The position numbers and the translations under genes were made by a program. Below the pieces are notes generated by a model, which did no database searches, had not been told where the DNA came from, and saw only the letters and a program-made list of their open reading frames with translations. This document shows, piece by piece, positions 33,625 to 42,161 of a stretch of DNA of 64,000 nucleotides (position 1 is the stretch's first letter; each line of letters begins with the position of its first letter). The stretch lies in contig NZ_SOAL01000002.1 of NCBI RefSeq assembly GCF_004364775.1, positions 186,001 through 250,000 of the forward strand, given 5' to 3'. Source of the DNA: Comamonas sp. JUb58 (GTDB lineage: Bacteria > Pseudomonadota > Gammaproteobacteria > Burkholderiales > Burkholderiaceae_C).

Positions 33625-34006
33625 AACCACCCGCTACCAACAAGGCCTGGACAAGCTGCGCGAGATCGATGGCCACGCCGGCGAACAGGTGGTGGCCAGC
33701 CTGGCCGGTATCGCGCCTGACTTTGCGGATTACCTGATCGAATTCCCCTTCGGCGACATCTACAGCCGCCCCGGGCTGGACCTCAAAAGCCGCGAGATTG
33801 CCACAGTGGCCGCCCTCACAGCCCTGGGCCATGCCGCACCGCAGCTCAAGGTGCATATCCAGGCGGCCTTGAATGTGGGCTGCAGCCAGGAAGAAGTGGT
33901 GGAGACCATCATGCAGATGGCCGTGTATGCGGGCTTTCCGGCAGCGCTCAATGGCCTGTTTGTAGCCAAGGAGGTGTTTGCGCAGCGCCCGGCCGATGGC
34001 GTCTGA
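33617..34006 (+). CDS. Carboxymuconolactone decarboxylase family protein
   Basis: A 129-residue protein of the CMD/AhpD-like family (LDLKSREIATVAALTALGHAAPQLKVHIQAALNVGCSQEEVVETIMQMAVYAGFPAALNGL). It has one Cys (in VGCSQEE) and no CxxC, so it is not an AhpD-type peroxidase and is closer to gamma-carboxymuconolactone decarboxylase-like proteins. No protocatechuate genes are near, and pairing with MerR suggests a role in electrophile or stress response. It overlaps merR by 8 bp and is convergent with the AraC gene (stops adjacent at 34006/34007). AAGGAG precedes the ATG. Confidence 0.87.
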   Translation: MAETTRYQQGLDKLREIDGHAGEQVVASLAGIAPDFADYLIEFPFGDIYSRPGLDLKSREIATVAALTALGHAAPQLKVHIQAALNVGCSQEEVVETIMQMAVYAGFPAALNGLFVAKEVFAQRPADGV

Positions 34007-34780
34007 TCAGCGGAAGAACCCCGACGGCGTCTGGCCAAACTGGCGCTTGAACATCGTGGCAAAGGCGCCCGGGCTGTCATAGCCCAGCGCCAGCGCGACG
34101 TCGATCACCTTCTGGCCCTGGGCCAGCCGCTCCAGCGCCTGCAGCAGCCGGGCCTGCTGGCGCCAGCGGGCAAAGCCCATGCCGGTATCGCGCAGAAAGA
34201 GGCGCTGCAAGGTCTTGGGATCTACCTCGAAATAACGCGCCCAGTCGGCCAACGTGGCCTGGTCCTCGGGCTTGCGCTGGATATGGCTGCAGATGCGCTG
34301 CAGGCGCGGGTCGGCGGGGCTGGGCAGGTGCATGGGCAGGACGGGCAGCACCTGCAGTTCGTCGAGCAGCAGCCGCATCAGGCGGCCATCGCGTGAATCA
34401 ACCTCGTAGGGGATGTCGATCTGCATGGCCGCATGGATCAGCTCGCGCAGCAGCGGCGAGATGCCCACCACCTGGGCCTGCTCGGCCAGGCCGGGGGCAG
34501 CATGGGGGCGCACAAACAGGCTGCGCATGCGCACCTCGCCAATATGGCGCACCTGGTGCTCGGTGCCGGCCGGCATCCAGATGCCACGGGTGGGCGGCAC
34601 GATCCACTGCCCGCCTTCCGACGCGACCAGCATCACGCCATGCACCGCATGGATGAGCTGGTGGTGGAAAGGATGGCGGTGCGTGCCGGTGCTGCTGCCC
34701 GGCGCATAGTCGGTGGCATGGCAGGCGATGGGCACGGGGCTGCGCTCCATCTCCTCCAGGGTCTGGAAGTAGTAAGGCAT
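34007..34780 (-). CDS. AraC family regulator with cupin N-terminus
   Basis: A 257-residue regulator. The N-terminal cupin-like sensor (HRHPFHHQLIHAVHGVMLVASEGGQWIVPPTRGIWMPAGTEHQVR) is typical of the YdeC/NimR-like AraC subgroup, which often controls an adjacent divergent efflux gene. The C-terminus has the two AraC helix-turn-helix motifs (ATLADWARYFEVDPKTLQRLF and VIDVALALGYDSPGAFATMFKRQFGQTPSGF). It is divergent from the MFS exporter gene across 104 bp and is its probable regulator. ATG 34780 is used; the codon before it is an in-frame TTG. Confidence 0.88.
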   Translation of the reverse strand: MPYYFQTLEEMERSPVPIACHATDYAPGSSTGTHRHPFHHQLIHAVHGVMLVASEGGQWIVPPTRGIWMPAGTEHQVRHIGEVRMRSLFVRPHAAPGLAEQAQVVGISPLLRELIHAAMQIDIPYEVDSRDGRLMRLLLDELQVLPVLPMHLPSPADPRLQRICSHIQRKPEDQATLADWARYFEVDPKTLQRLFLRDTGMGFARWRQQARLLQALERLAQGQKVIDVALALGYDSPGAFATMFKRQFGQTPSGFFR

Positions 34781-34884
34781 CAAATGTCCGTTTCGCGGAG
34801 ACTTTATCCCAAAATGCGCAAGACAGGCAAATGAGCCGGCCCTAGCATGGCTGCTTTCTGTTGAACCGCACAGGCCATGCCGCC

Positions 34885-36090
34885 ATGAACTCCACCCTCG
34901 CCGCCCATCCCGCGCAGCGCTCTGCTGCCCCGCCCCGCACCGCCTTTGGCGTGCTGGGCGCCATCAGTACCGCCCACATGGTCAACGACATGATGCAGTC
35001 GCTGATCCTGGCGCTCTACCCCATCCTGCAGGGCAACTTCCAGCTCAGCTTCAGCCAGATCGGCTTCATCACCCTGGTCTACCAGGTCACCGCCTCACTG
35101 CTGCAGCCGCTGGTAGGCCTCTACACCGACAAGCGCAGCACGCCCTATTCGCTGCCGCTGGGCATGTGCTTTACCCTGGGCGGCCTGCTGCTGCTGGCCT
35201 TTGCGCCCAACTACAGCACGGTGCTGGTGGCCGCGGCCTTGGTGGGAACGGGCTCGTCGATCTTCCACCCCGAATCCTCGCGCGTGGCCCGCATGGCCTC
35301 GGGCGGCAAGCATGGCATGGCGCAGTCGCTGTTCCAGGTGGGTGGCAACACCGGCACAGCGCTGGGCCCGCTGCTGGCGGCGGCAGTGATCGTGCCCTTT
35401 GGCCAGCAGAGCATTGCCTGGTTTGGGCTGGCTGCGCTGGGCGGCATTGCGCTGCTGACCTGGGTGAGCCGCTGGTATGCGCTGCAGCACCGCGCGGCCA
35501 AGGGCGCAGGCGCCCCGGTGGCCAATGGCCTGCCGCGCTCGCAGGTGCTGGGTGCCGTGGCCGTGCTGCTGGTGCTGATCTTCTCCAAGTACTTCTACAT
35601 CGCCAGCCTGTCGAGCTACTACACCTTCTACCTGATGGAGCACTTTGGCGTGGGCGTGCAAAACGCGCAGCTGCTGCTGTTTGTCTTCCTGCTGGCCTCG
35701 GCCGTGGGCACGGTGGTGGGCGGCCCGATTGGCGACCGCATTGGCCGCAAGCCCGTCATCTGGGCCTCGATCCTGGGCGTGGCGCCGTTCGCGCTGATCC
35801 TCCCCCATGCCAACCTGGGCTGGACGGTGGTGCTCACCATCATCATCGGCCTGGTGCTGTCTTCCGCGTTCTCGGCCATCCTGGTCTACGCGCAGGAACT
35901 GATTCCCGGCAAGATCGGCATGGTCTCGGGCCTGTTCTTTGGCCTGGCCTTTGGCATGGGTGGTTTGGGCGCTGCCGTGCTGGGCATGATCGCCGACCGC
36001 AGCGGTATCGAGCATGTCTATGCCATGGCGGCCTACCTGCCGCTGCTGGGCATGGTGGCCATCCTGCTGCCCAAGGTGCCCAAGCGCTGA
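34885..36090 (+). CDS. MFS transporter, fosmidomycin resistance (Fsr)-like
   Basis: A 401-residue major facilitator with twelve predicted membrane helices. AISTAHMVNDMMQSLILALYPIL near the N-terminus, GTGSSIFHPESSRVARMASGGKHGMAQSLFQVGGNTGTALGPLLAA and the late PIGDRIGRKPVIW are characteristic of the Fsr/YfnC-type efflux branch. It probably exports a toxic small molecule by proton antiport. The ATG at 34885 is taken; an in-frame TTG lies 24 bp upstream. It is divergent from the AraC regulator and ends in a terminator at 36117-36147. Confidence 0.87.
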   Translation: MNSTLAAHPAQRSAAPPRTAFGVLGAISTAHMVNDMMQSLILALYPILQGNFQLSFSQIGFITLVYQVTASLLQPLVGLYTDKRSTPYSLPLGMCFTLGGLLLLAFAPNYSTVLVAAALVGTGSSIFHPESSRVARMASGGKHGMAQSLFQVGGNTGTALGPLLAAAVIVPFGQQSIAWFGLAALGGIALLTWVSRWYALQHRAAKGAGAPVANGLPRSQVLGAVAVLLVLIFSKYFYIASLSSYYTFYLMEHFGVGVQNAQLLLFVFLLASAVGTVVGGPIGDRIGRKPVIWASILGVAPFALILPHANLGWTVVLTIIIGLVLSSAFSAILVYAQELIPGKIGMVSGLFFGLAFGMGGLGAAVLGMIADRSGIEHVYAMAAYLPLLGMVAILLPKVPKR

Positions 36091-36116
36091 TGCCCGTTTG
36101 AACCCCTGAAAACACC

Positions 36117-36147
36117 AACGCCCGGTCTTGCGACACGGGCGTTTTTC
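36117..36147 (+). terminator. Rho-independent terminator after the MFS gene
   Basis: AACGCCCG (36117-36124) pairs with CGGGCGTT (36136-36143), followed by a short T-run (TTTTTC). It is also close to the 3-prime end of nrdJ on the other strand. Confidence 0.75.
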
Positions 36148-36184
36148 TTAGGGACAAGGTGCCAGGTTCAGCACCAGCGCAGGC

Positions 36185-38662
36185 TTAGCCGCAGGCACCC
36201 ACGGCACCGCAGGAGGTGCAGTACTCGCAGCCATCCTTGCGGATCACCGCATGGGCGCCGCACTCGTTGCACTTTTTGCCGGCCATGGTCTGCAGGGCCT
36301 GGCTCACCACGGGCGCGGGCACGGCCGGGGTCAGGGTGGAGCTGCTGATGCCGGGCAGGTTCTGCTGGCGGCGGCGCTCCAGGATCTGCTGCACCGCGTA
36401 GGCGATGGCAGCCACTTCCGAGTCATGCCACATCGGCACATGGGTACCGTCAGCGCGCTGGTAGGTGCCCAAGCGCACGGGGCCCCGGTCCCAGGCGACC
36501 TTGCGCATGTCGGCCAGCGCACGCTCCAGGAAACCACCGCGCGCAGCCAGCGACAGCAGGCGCATGCTGGAGGTGATCCACTGCTGCGACTCGCCGCTCT
36601 GGCCCACGGGCATGAAGAACTCCACCGCGCGGTCCACCATGCTCTTGCCATCGGCGCTGGGCACCGGCAGGAAGGAGACGATGATGTAGAGGCGCTGCTG
36701 GCCTTCCTGCGTCCAGTACTCGACCTTGTCGGCCACGGCGCTGAGCTCGCCCTCGGGGCGGCGCTCGATCACCAGCTTCATCGGGTCCACCACGGCAGCA
36801 GCGGGGGCCTTGTCAGCGGCGGCTGCTGCCTCGGGCTTGGCGGCGGGCGTGGTCTCCAGCACCGCACCCAGAATGCTGTTGGGGCGGTAGGTGGCCAGGC
36901 CCTTCAGGTTGCCGCGCCAGGCCTGCAGGTAGAGGTTCTTGAAATCCTCATAGGGGTAGTCGGCGGGGATGTTCACCGTCTTGGAGATGGCGGTGTCCAC
37001 ATAGGGCTGCACGGTTTCCATCATCGCCAGGTGCTCGGTGGCCGACATCTCCAGCGCCGAGACAAAGTAGGCAGGCAGCTGCTCCACATCGCCGCCCAGC
37101 TCACGGTACAGGCGCCAGCTGTGGTCTTCGACCTGGTACTGGCTCTTGCTGCCATCGGCCTCGCGTTTGTTGCGGGTGTAGGTCCAGGAGAAAGCCGGCT
37201 CGATGCCGTTGGAGGCATTGTCGGCAAAGGCCAGCGAGACGGTGCCAGTCGGCGCAATCGACAGCAGGTGGCTGTTGCGGATGCCGTGCTTTTGGATGTC
37301 GTCCTGGATGTCCTGGGGCAGGCGGCTGGCAAAGGTGCCCTTGGCCAGATAGCCCTTGGCATCGAACTTGGGGAAAGCGCCCTTCTCTTGAGCCAGGCCG
37401 ACCGAGGCGCGGTAGGAGGCATCGCGCATGCATTCGGCAATGCGCTTGGCCATGTCGCGGCCTTCCTGGTCGGAGTAGCGCAGGGTCAGCATGGTCAAGG
37501 TATTGCCCATGCCGGTAAAGCCCACGCCGATGCGGCGCTTGGCAGCCGATTCCTCGCGCTGCTGCTCCAGCGGCCAGAAGGTGGCGTCCAGCACATTGTC
37601 GAGCGCCCGCACCTGGGTGGCCACCACCTGCTCGAAGCTGTCGAAATCAAAGCTCGGCAGGCCGCCAAAACCAAAGGGGTTGCGCACAAAGCGGGTCAGG
37701 ATGATGGGGCCCAGATCGCAGCAGCCATAGGACGGCAGCGGCTGCTCGCCACAAGGGTTGGTGGCGGCAATGCGCTCGCAGTAGCGCAGGTTGTTGTCGT
37801 CGTTGATGTGGTCGAGGAACAGAATGCCCGGCTCGGCAAAGTCATAGGTCGAGGTCATGATCGTGTCCCACATCGCGCTGGCACGCACCGTCTTGTAGAC
37901 CCATTTGCCATCGTCGCGCAGCACGGCACCTTCGGCCCGCAGCTTGGCATTGGGCTTGCCGCTGTGCACCAGCTGCCAGTCGGCATCGTCCACCACCGCC
38001 TGCATGAAGGCATCGGGCACGCCCACCGACACATTGAAGTTGTTCCAGCGGCCTGGCGTACGCTTGGCGGTGATGAACTCCATCACATCGGGGTGGTCGA
38101 TGCGCAGCACGCCCATTTGCGCGCCCCGGCGTGCGCCGGCCGATTCCACGGTCGAGCAGCTCTGGTCAAACACATTGATATAGCTGCAAGGGCCCGAGGC
38201 CATTGAGGCCGTGCCCTTGACCTCGGCACCCCGGGGGCGGATGCGCGAGAAGTCATAGCCCACGCCACCGCCGCGCCGCATGGTCTCTGCGGCTTCGCGC
38301 AGTGCCTCGTAAATGCCGGGATAGCCTTCGTCGTCAAAGCCCTGGATGCAGTCGCCCACCGGCTGCACAAAGCAGTTGATCAAGGTGGCCTGGATGTCGG
38401 TACCTGCGGCCGACATGATGCGGCCCGCGCCAATCGCGCCGGCATGCAGGTTGGCGTAGAACCTGGCTTCCCACTCGGCCTGCAGCTCGGGCTTTTCCAC
38501 CGAGGCCAGCGCGCGTGCGACGCGGCTGTACAGGTCCTCGATGCTGGACTCATCACCCTTGAAGTACTTCTCCTTGAGCACATCCAGGCTGATGGCCTGG
38601 GGTGCCTGGGGTGCCTGGGCAGCCAGGGCCTGGGGAGACTGGGTGATGTTGTCGCGTTTCAT
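36185..38662 (-). CDS. nrdJ: Adenosylcobalamin-dependent (class II) ribonucleotide reductase
   Basis: An 825-residue class II enzyme that makes deoxyribonucleotides with a B12-generated thiyl radical. Key segments are ATLINCFVQPVGD (redox Cys), ETMRRGGGVGYDFSRIRPRGA, the active-site ATNPCGEQPLPSYGCCDLG (Cys304), IAPTGTVSL, and a C-terminal zinc-ribbon-like tail KKCNECGAHAVIRKDGCEYCTSCGAVGACG that probably shuttles reducing equivalents. It has no partner subunit nearby, as expected for this class. The N-terminus has a Gln/Ala/Pro-rich segment before family similarity starts. No adjacent gene seems functionally linked. Confidence 0.94.
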   Translation of the reverse strand: MKRDNITQSPQALAAQAPQAPQAISLDVLKEKYFKGDESSIEDLYSRVARALASVEKPELQAEWEARFYANLHAGAIGAGRIMSAAGTDIQATLINCFVQPVGDCIQGFDDEGYPGIYEALREAAETMRRGGGVGYDFSRIRPRGAEVKGTASMASGPCSYINVFDQSCSTVESAGARRGAQMGVLRIDHPDVMEFITAKRTPGRWNNFNVSVGVPDAFMQAVVDDADWQLVHSGKPNAKLRAEGAVLRDDGKWVYKTVRASAMWDTIMTSTYDFAEPGILFLDHINDDNNLRYCERIAATNPCGEQPLPSYGCCDLGPIILTRFVRNPFGFGGLPSFDFDSFEQVVATQVRALDNVLDATFWPLEQQREESAAKRRIGVGFTGMGNTLTMLTLRYSDQEGRDMAKRIAECMRDASYRASVGLAQEKGAFPKFDAKGYLAKGTFASRLPQDIQDDIQKHGIRNSHLLSIAPTGTVSLAFADNASNGIEPAFSWTYTRNKREADGSKSQYQVEDHSWRLYRELGGDVEQLPAYFVSALEMSATEHLAMMETVQPYVDTAISKTVNIPADYPYEDFKNLYLQAWRGNLKGLATYRPNSILGAVLETTPAAKPEAAAAADKAPAAAVVDPMKLVIERRPEGELSAVADKVEYWTQEGQQRLYIIVSFLPVPSADGKSMVDRAVEFFMPVGQSGESQQWITSSMRLLSLAARGGFLERALADMRKVAWDRGPVRLGTYQRADGTHVPMWHDSEVAAIAYAVQQILERRRQQNLPGISSSTLTPAVPAPVVSQALQTMAGKKCNECGAHAVIRKDGCEYCTSCGAVGACG

Positions 38663-39206
38663 CTGTTAAATCCTCAAAAAAACGGTCGTATGCAAGCAGA
38701 TCGCGGCGATGGGCTGCCGCTGGGGCAGCACTGGCGCCAGACGACCCGCACCCCGGCGCCATGCAGCGGGGCATGGTGGCTCGGGCATGCCCAGGGTCAG
38801 GGCGGCAGTTTGGTGAAATCTATAGGCCGATCCAAACGCACTTGGGGGTTTGGAGGCCAACAACCAATCTACCCCCATTCGCCGAACATGGAAACCACGA
38901 AACCACCCTTGTGGTGTGGCTGCATACCCGCTCGGCCCGAGCGCCGAAATGCTGCGCTGCCACGGCTCGAGAAGCGAGGAAGCGCTTATTTACGGCGGGA
39001 TCCGAAGCAGCACGGGTTCTGGTCGATGTCTTTGATTTTCAGCGGTTTTCCGGGTCGTCAATGGACCCGCATGACGGCTGGATGCCAGAACAATAAATTT
39101 ATAATCTTGACGTTTATTTACAAAGTCGCAGCTTCGTTCTACCCGGCAAAAAGACCAAACCCCGACTGGGGAACTCCCTTAGCCAACACTGCGACAATGG
39201 CAGGTT
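38663..39206. other. 544-bp intergenic region between nrdJ and purU
   Basis: This divergent region is unusually long for this genome. Near 39091-39122 there is an AT-rich stretch with TATAAT (39100-39105, plus strand), a candidate -10 for purU without a clear -35. Toward nrdJ the motifs TGGGGGT (near 38852) and ACCCCCA (near 38872) are inverted about 20 bp apart. I could not find the B12-box or the conserved core of a cobalamin riboswitch, nor a convincing pair of NrdR boxes. An open frame of about 110 codons at 38761-39096 looks spurious. Confidence 0.4.
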
Positions 39207-40052
39207 ATGACCAACGCTTACATCCTCACTCTCTCGTGCCCTGATCGCCGGGGGCTGGTCCACGCGGTATCCGGATTCCTGCTGGAGCACGGCAGCAATA
39301 TTGAAGAAGCCGCCCAGTTCAACGATCCGGCCACTGGCCTGTTTTTCATGCGCGTGCGCTTTGCCAGCGAAGGAGACCCCAGCCAGCTGCGGGAGGATCT
39401 GGATGCTTTTGCCAAGCCTTTCGAGATGCACTGGCGCCTGCATGCGGCCGAAGAAAAGATCAAGACCGTCATCATGGTCAGCCGCCAGGGCCACTGCCTC
39501 AACGACCTGCTGTTCCGCTGGAAGGAAGGCCTGCTGCCGATCGACATCCGCGCCATCGTCAGCAACCACCGCGACTTCTACCAACTGGCGGCCAGCTACA
39601 ACATCCCCTTCCACCACATCCCGGTGACGGCGGCCACCAAGGCCCAGGCCGAGGCCAAGCAGTTCGAGATCATCCAGGCAGAAGGCGCCGAGCTGGTCGT
39701 GCTGGCGCGCTATATGCAAGTGCTGTCCAACGACCTGTGCAGCAAGCTGTCGGGCCGTGCGATCAACATCCACCACAGCTTTCTGCCAAGCTTCAAGGGT
39801 GCCAAGCCCTACTACCAGGCCCATGACCGCGGCGTGAAGCTGATCGGCGCCACCGCCCACTATGTGACGGCCGACCTCGACGAAGGCCCGATCATCGAGC
39901 AGGACGTGGCCCGCGCCTACCACACTGACACGGTGGAAGACCTGACCGCCCGTGGCCAGGACACCGAGAGCCAGGTGCTGGCCCGTGCGGTGAAGTGGCA
40001 CAGCGAGCACCGCGTGCTGATGAACGGCCACAAGACCGTCATCTTCCGTTGA
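39207..40052 (+). CDS. purU: Formyltetrahydrofolate deformylase
   Basis: The 281-residue enzyme hydrolyses 10-formyl-THF to THF and formate, supplying formate for purine synthesis. The N-terminal ACT domain (YILTLSCPDRRGLVHAVSGFLLEHG) is followed by the formyltransferase domain with the catalytic regions SNHRDFYQLAASYNIPFHHIP, NIHHSFLPSFKGAKPYYQA and GATAHYVTADLDEGPIIEQD. Length matches PurU. It is followed by a GlcD-like gene 75 bp on. Confidence 0.95.
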   Translation: MTNAYILTLSCPDRRGLVHAVSGFLLEHGSNIEEAAQFNDPATGLFFMRVRFASEGDPSQLREDLDAFAKPFEMHWRLHAAEEKIKTVIMVSRQGHCLNDLLFRWKEGLLPIDIRAIVSNHRDFYQLAASYNIPFHHIPVTAATKAQAEAKQFEIIQAEGAELVVLARYMQVLSNDLCSKLSGRAINIHHSFLPSFKGAKPYYQAHDRGVKLIGATAHYVTADLDEGPIIEQDVARAYHTDTVEDLTARGQDTESQVLARAVKWHSEHRVLMNGHKTVIFR

Positions 40053-40127
40053 TCCAGCCCCGGGGCCTGCCAGCAGGCGGTTGCCCCGGTGACCTGGAAA
40101 GGCACTGCAACTTGCTACAGTGTGGGC

Positions 40128-41633
40128 ATGAGCCAGGTTGACCTCCCCACGCCCCCACCGGCCACCACCGAGCGCGCAGAACGCCAGCGCGAAGTCGTGG
40201 CCGCCCTGCGCAAGCTGCTGCCCGACGACTGCCTGCTGTGGCACGACGAGGACACCACGCCTTATGAATGCGATGGCCTGACGGCCTACCGCCAGCGCCC
40301 GCTGGTGGTGGCGCTGCCCGAGACCTATGCCCAGGTGCAGGCGGTGCTGCAGGCCTGCCATGCGCTGCAGGTGCCGGTGGTGGCGCGCGGCGCGGGCACC
40401 GGCCTGTCCGGCAGCGCGCTGCCGATTGCGCTGGGCGTGACCCTGTCCATGGCGCGCTTCAACCAGATCCTGCACATCGACCCGGCTGCCTGCACGGCGG
40501 TGGTGCAATGCGGTGTGCGCAACCTCGCCATCAGCGATGCAGCGGCGCCCTATGGCCTCTATTACGCGCCGGATCCCTCGAGCCAGATCGCCTGCACCAT
40601 TGGCGGAAACATTGCCGAGAATTCCGGCGGTGTGCACTGCCTCAAATACGGGCTGACGGTGCACAACGTGCTGCAGATCAAGGGCTTCACCGTCGAGGGC
40701 GAGCCCATCGAGTTTGGCAGCCAGGCGCTGGATGTGCCGGGCTATGACCTGCTGGCCGCCGTGATCGGCAGCGAAGGCATGCTGGCCGTGGCCACCGAGG
40801 TAACGGTCAAGCTGGTGCCCAAGCCGCAGCTGGCGCGCTGCATCATGGCCAGCTTTGACGATGTGCGCAAGGCGGGTGACGCGGTAGCCGCGGTGATTGC
40901 CGCCGGCATCATCCCGGCCGGGCTGGAGATGATGGACAAGCCGATGACGGCCGCCGTCGAGGATTTTGTGCATGCCGGCTATGACCTGAGCGCCGAGGCC
41001 ATCCTGCTCTGCGAGAGCGATGGCACGCCCGAGGAGGTGGCCGAAGAGATCGCCCATATGAGCCAGGTGCTGCGCGCCGCTGGCGCCACCGCCATCAGCA
41101 TCAGCGAGGACGAAGAAGAGCGCCTGCGCTTCTGGAGCGGCCGCAAGAACGCCTTCCCCGCCAGTGGCCGCATGAGCCCGGACTATATGTGCATGGACTC
41201 GACCATTCCGCGCAAGCGCCTGGCCGATATCCTGCTCGCCATCCAGCAGATGGAGAAAAAGTACCAGCTGCGCTGTGCCAATGTCTTCCATGCGGGTGAC
41301 GGCAACCTGCACCCGCTGATCCTGTTCGATGCCAATGACCCCGACCAGCTGCACCGCTGCGAGCTGTTTGGCGCCGACATTCTGGAAACCAGTGTCGCCA
41401 TGGGCGGCACGGTGACCGGCGAGCATGGCGTGGGCGTGGAAAAGCTCAACAGCATGTGCGTGCAGTTCTCGGCCGAGGAAAACGCGCAGATGCTGGCCCT
41501 GAAAGCCGCCTTTGACCCGCAGGGCAGCCTCAACCCCGGCAAGGTGATCCCGACCCTGAACCGCTGTGCGGAGTACGGCAAGATGCTGGTGCGCGCCGGC
41601 AAGCTGTCGCATCCGGATTTGCCACGCTTCTAA
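40128..41633 (+). CDS. FAD-linked oxidase, glycolate oxidase GlcD-like
   Basis: The 501-residue protein has the PCMH FAD-binding fold (VVARGAGTGLSGSALPIALGVTLSMARFNQI, then PDPSSQIACTIGGNIAENSGGVHCLKYGLT) and the FAD_oxidase_C domain (VFHAGDGNLHPLILFD, GGTVTGEHGVG with the family His). Its closest kin are GlcD subunits of glycolate oxidase and D-lactate/D-2-hydroxyacid dehydrogenases. No glcE or glcF follows here, so either the partners are elsewhere or it is a stand-alone hydroxyacid dehydrogenase. The ATG at 40128 is chosen over an upstream ATG; the extended -10-like TGCTACAGT ends 6 bp before it. Confidence 0.88.
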   Translation: MSQVDLPTPPPATTERAERQREVVAALRKLLPDDCLLWHDEDTTPYECDGLTAYRQRPLVVALPETYAQVQAVLQACHALQVPVVARGAGTGLSGSALPIALGVTLSMARFNQILHIDPAACTAVVQCGVRNLAISDAAAPYGLYYAPDPSSQIACTIGGNIAENSGGVHCLKYGLTVHNVLQIKGFTVEGEPIEFGSQALDVPGYDLLAAVIGSEGMLAVATEVTVKLVPKPQLARCIMASFDDVRKAGDAVAAVIAAGIIPAGLEMMDKPMTAAVEDFVHAGYDLSAEAILLCESDGTPEEVAEEIAHMSQVLRAAGATAISISEDEEERLRFWSGRKNAFPASGRMSPDYMCMDSTIPRKRLADILLAIQQMEKKYQLRCANVFHAGDGNLHPLILFDANDPDQLHRCELFGADILETSVAMGGTVTGEHGVGVEKLNSMCVQFSAEENAQMLALKAAFDPQGSLNPGKVIPTLNRCAEYGKMLVRAGKLSHPDLPRF

Positions 41634-41744
41634 GTCGCTGTTTTAAGCCGCCGCTGGCGTACTGCCATGTCCGCCCTTGGCTGACAGGCGCCAGCGCCCG
41701 CCAGGCGCACAGTCACAGCAGATCCATGACTGCAAAGGACTGCT

Positions 41745-42161
41745 TTGAAAAACCGCACCCCCACCCTCCATGCCGCGCTGCTCTGCGCGGCCTTGCTGTC
41801 TGCCAGCGCCGCCCATGCCCAGCACCCGGCGCTGCAAAAAGCAGGCGATCTGCAATATGTCTGCGGCGGCATTGGTATTGATGAATCGACCGCGATGCGC
41901 GCGGCGATGAAGGACTACCCGTTGTCCCTGCTGTTTGCCACCAAATCCGGCGACTACCTGGCGAAGATCCACGTGGTGGTGGCCGATGGCAAGGGGCAGG
42001 AAGTGGCGCAGTTCCAGGCCCAGGGGCCCGTCTGCCTGCTGCGTCTGGAAGCGGGGCGCTATACCGTCAAAGCCAGTGCCGAGGGCGGCAAGAGCATTGA
42101 CCAGAGTGTGGAAGTGGCGCCAGCCGGTGCGCCCGGCAAGACGCTGGACTACCGCTTCTGA
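41745..42161 (+). CDS. Periplasmic hypothetical protein, 138 residues
   Basis: The product has a signal peptide (MKNRTPTLHAALLCAALLSASAAHAQ, cleavage after AHA) and a small beta-rich mature part (AKIHVVVADGKGQEVAQFQAQGPVCLLRLEAGRYTVKASAEGGKSIDQSVEVAP), which looks like a carboxypeptidase-regulatory-like or immunoglobulin-like fold. Two cysteines (VCGG, PVCL) may form a disulphide. The start is TTG at 41745 with AAAGGA upstream. It ends exactly beside the convergent DUF6882-like gene. No function can be assigned. Confidence 0.72.
   Translation: MKNRTPTLHAALLCAALLSASAAHAQHPALQKAGDLQYVCGGIGIDESTAMRAAMKDYPLSLLFATKSGDYLAKIHVVVADGKGQEVAQFQAQGPVCLLRLEAGRYTVKASAEGGKSIDQSVEVAPAGAPGKTLDYRF

Noticed and set aside
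33617-34006. AhpD-type peroxidase
   Set aside because: The CxxC catalytic pair is missing; only one Cys is present.
38761-39096. Open frame of 111 codons in the nrdJ-purU gap
   Set aside because: No ribosome site, no recognisable sequence, and it contains the stretch that more probably carries promoters.
38663-39206. Cobalamin riboswitch upstream of nrdJ
   Set aside because: The conserved B12-box and core helices could not be found by eye.
39114-41612. Open frame of 832 codons on the minus strand, antisense to purU and the glcD-like gene
   Set aside because: It is a by-product of high-GC codon use in the sense genes; its translation is His/Gln/Gly/Ala-rich, has no family resemblance, and both sense genes are clearly real.
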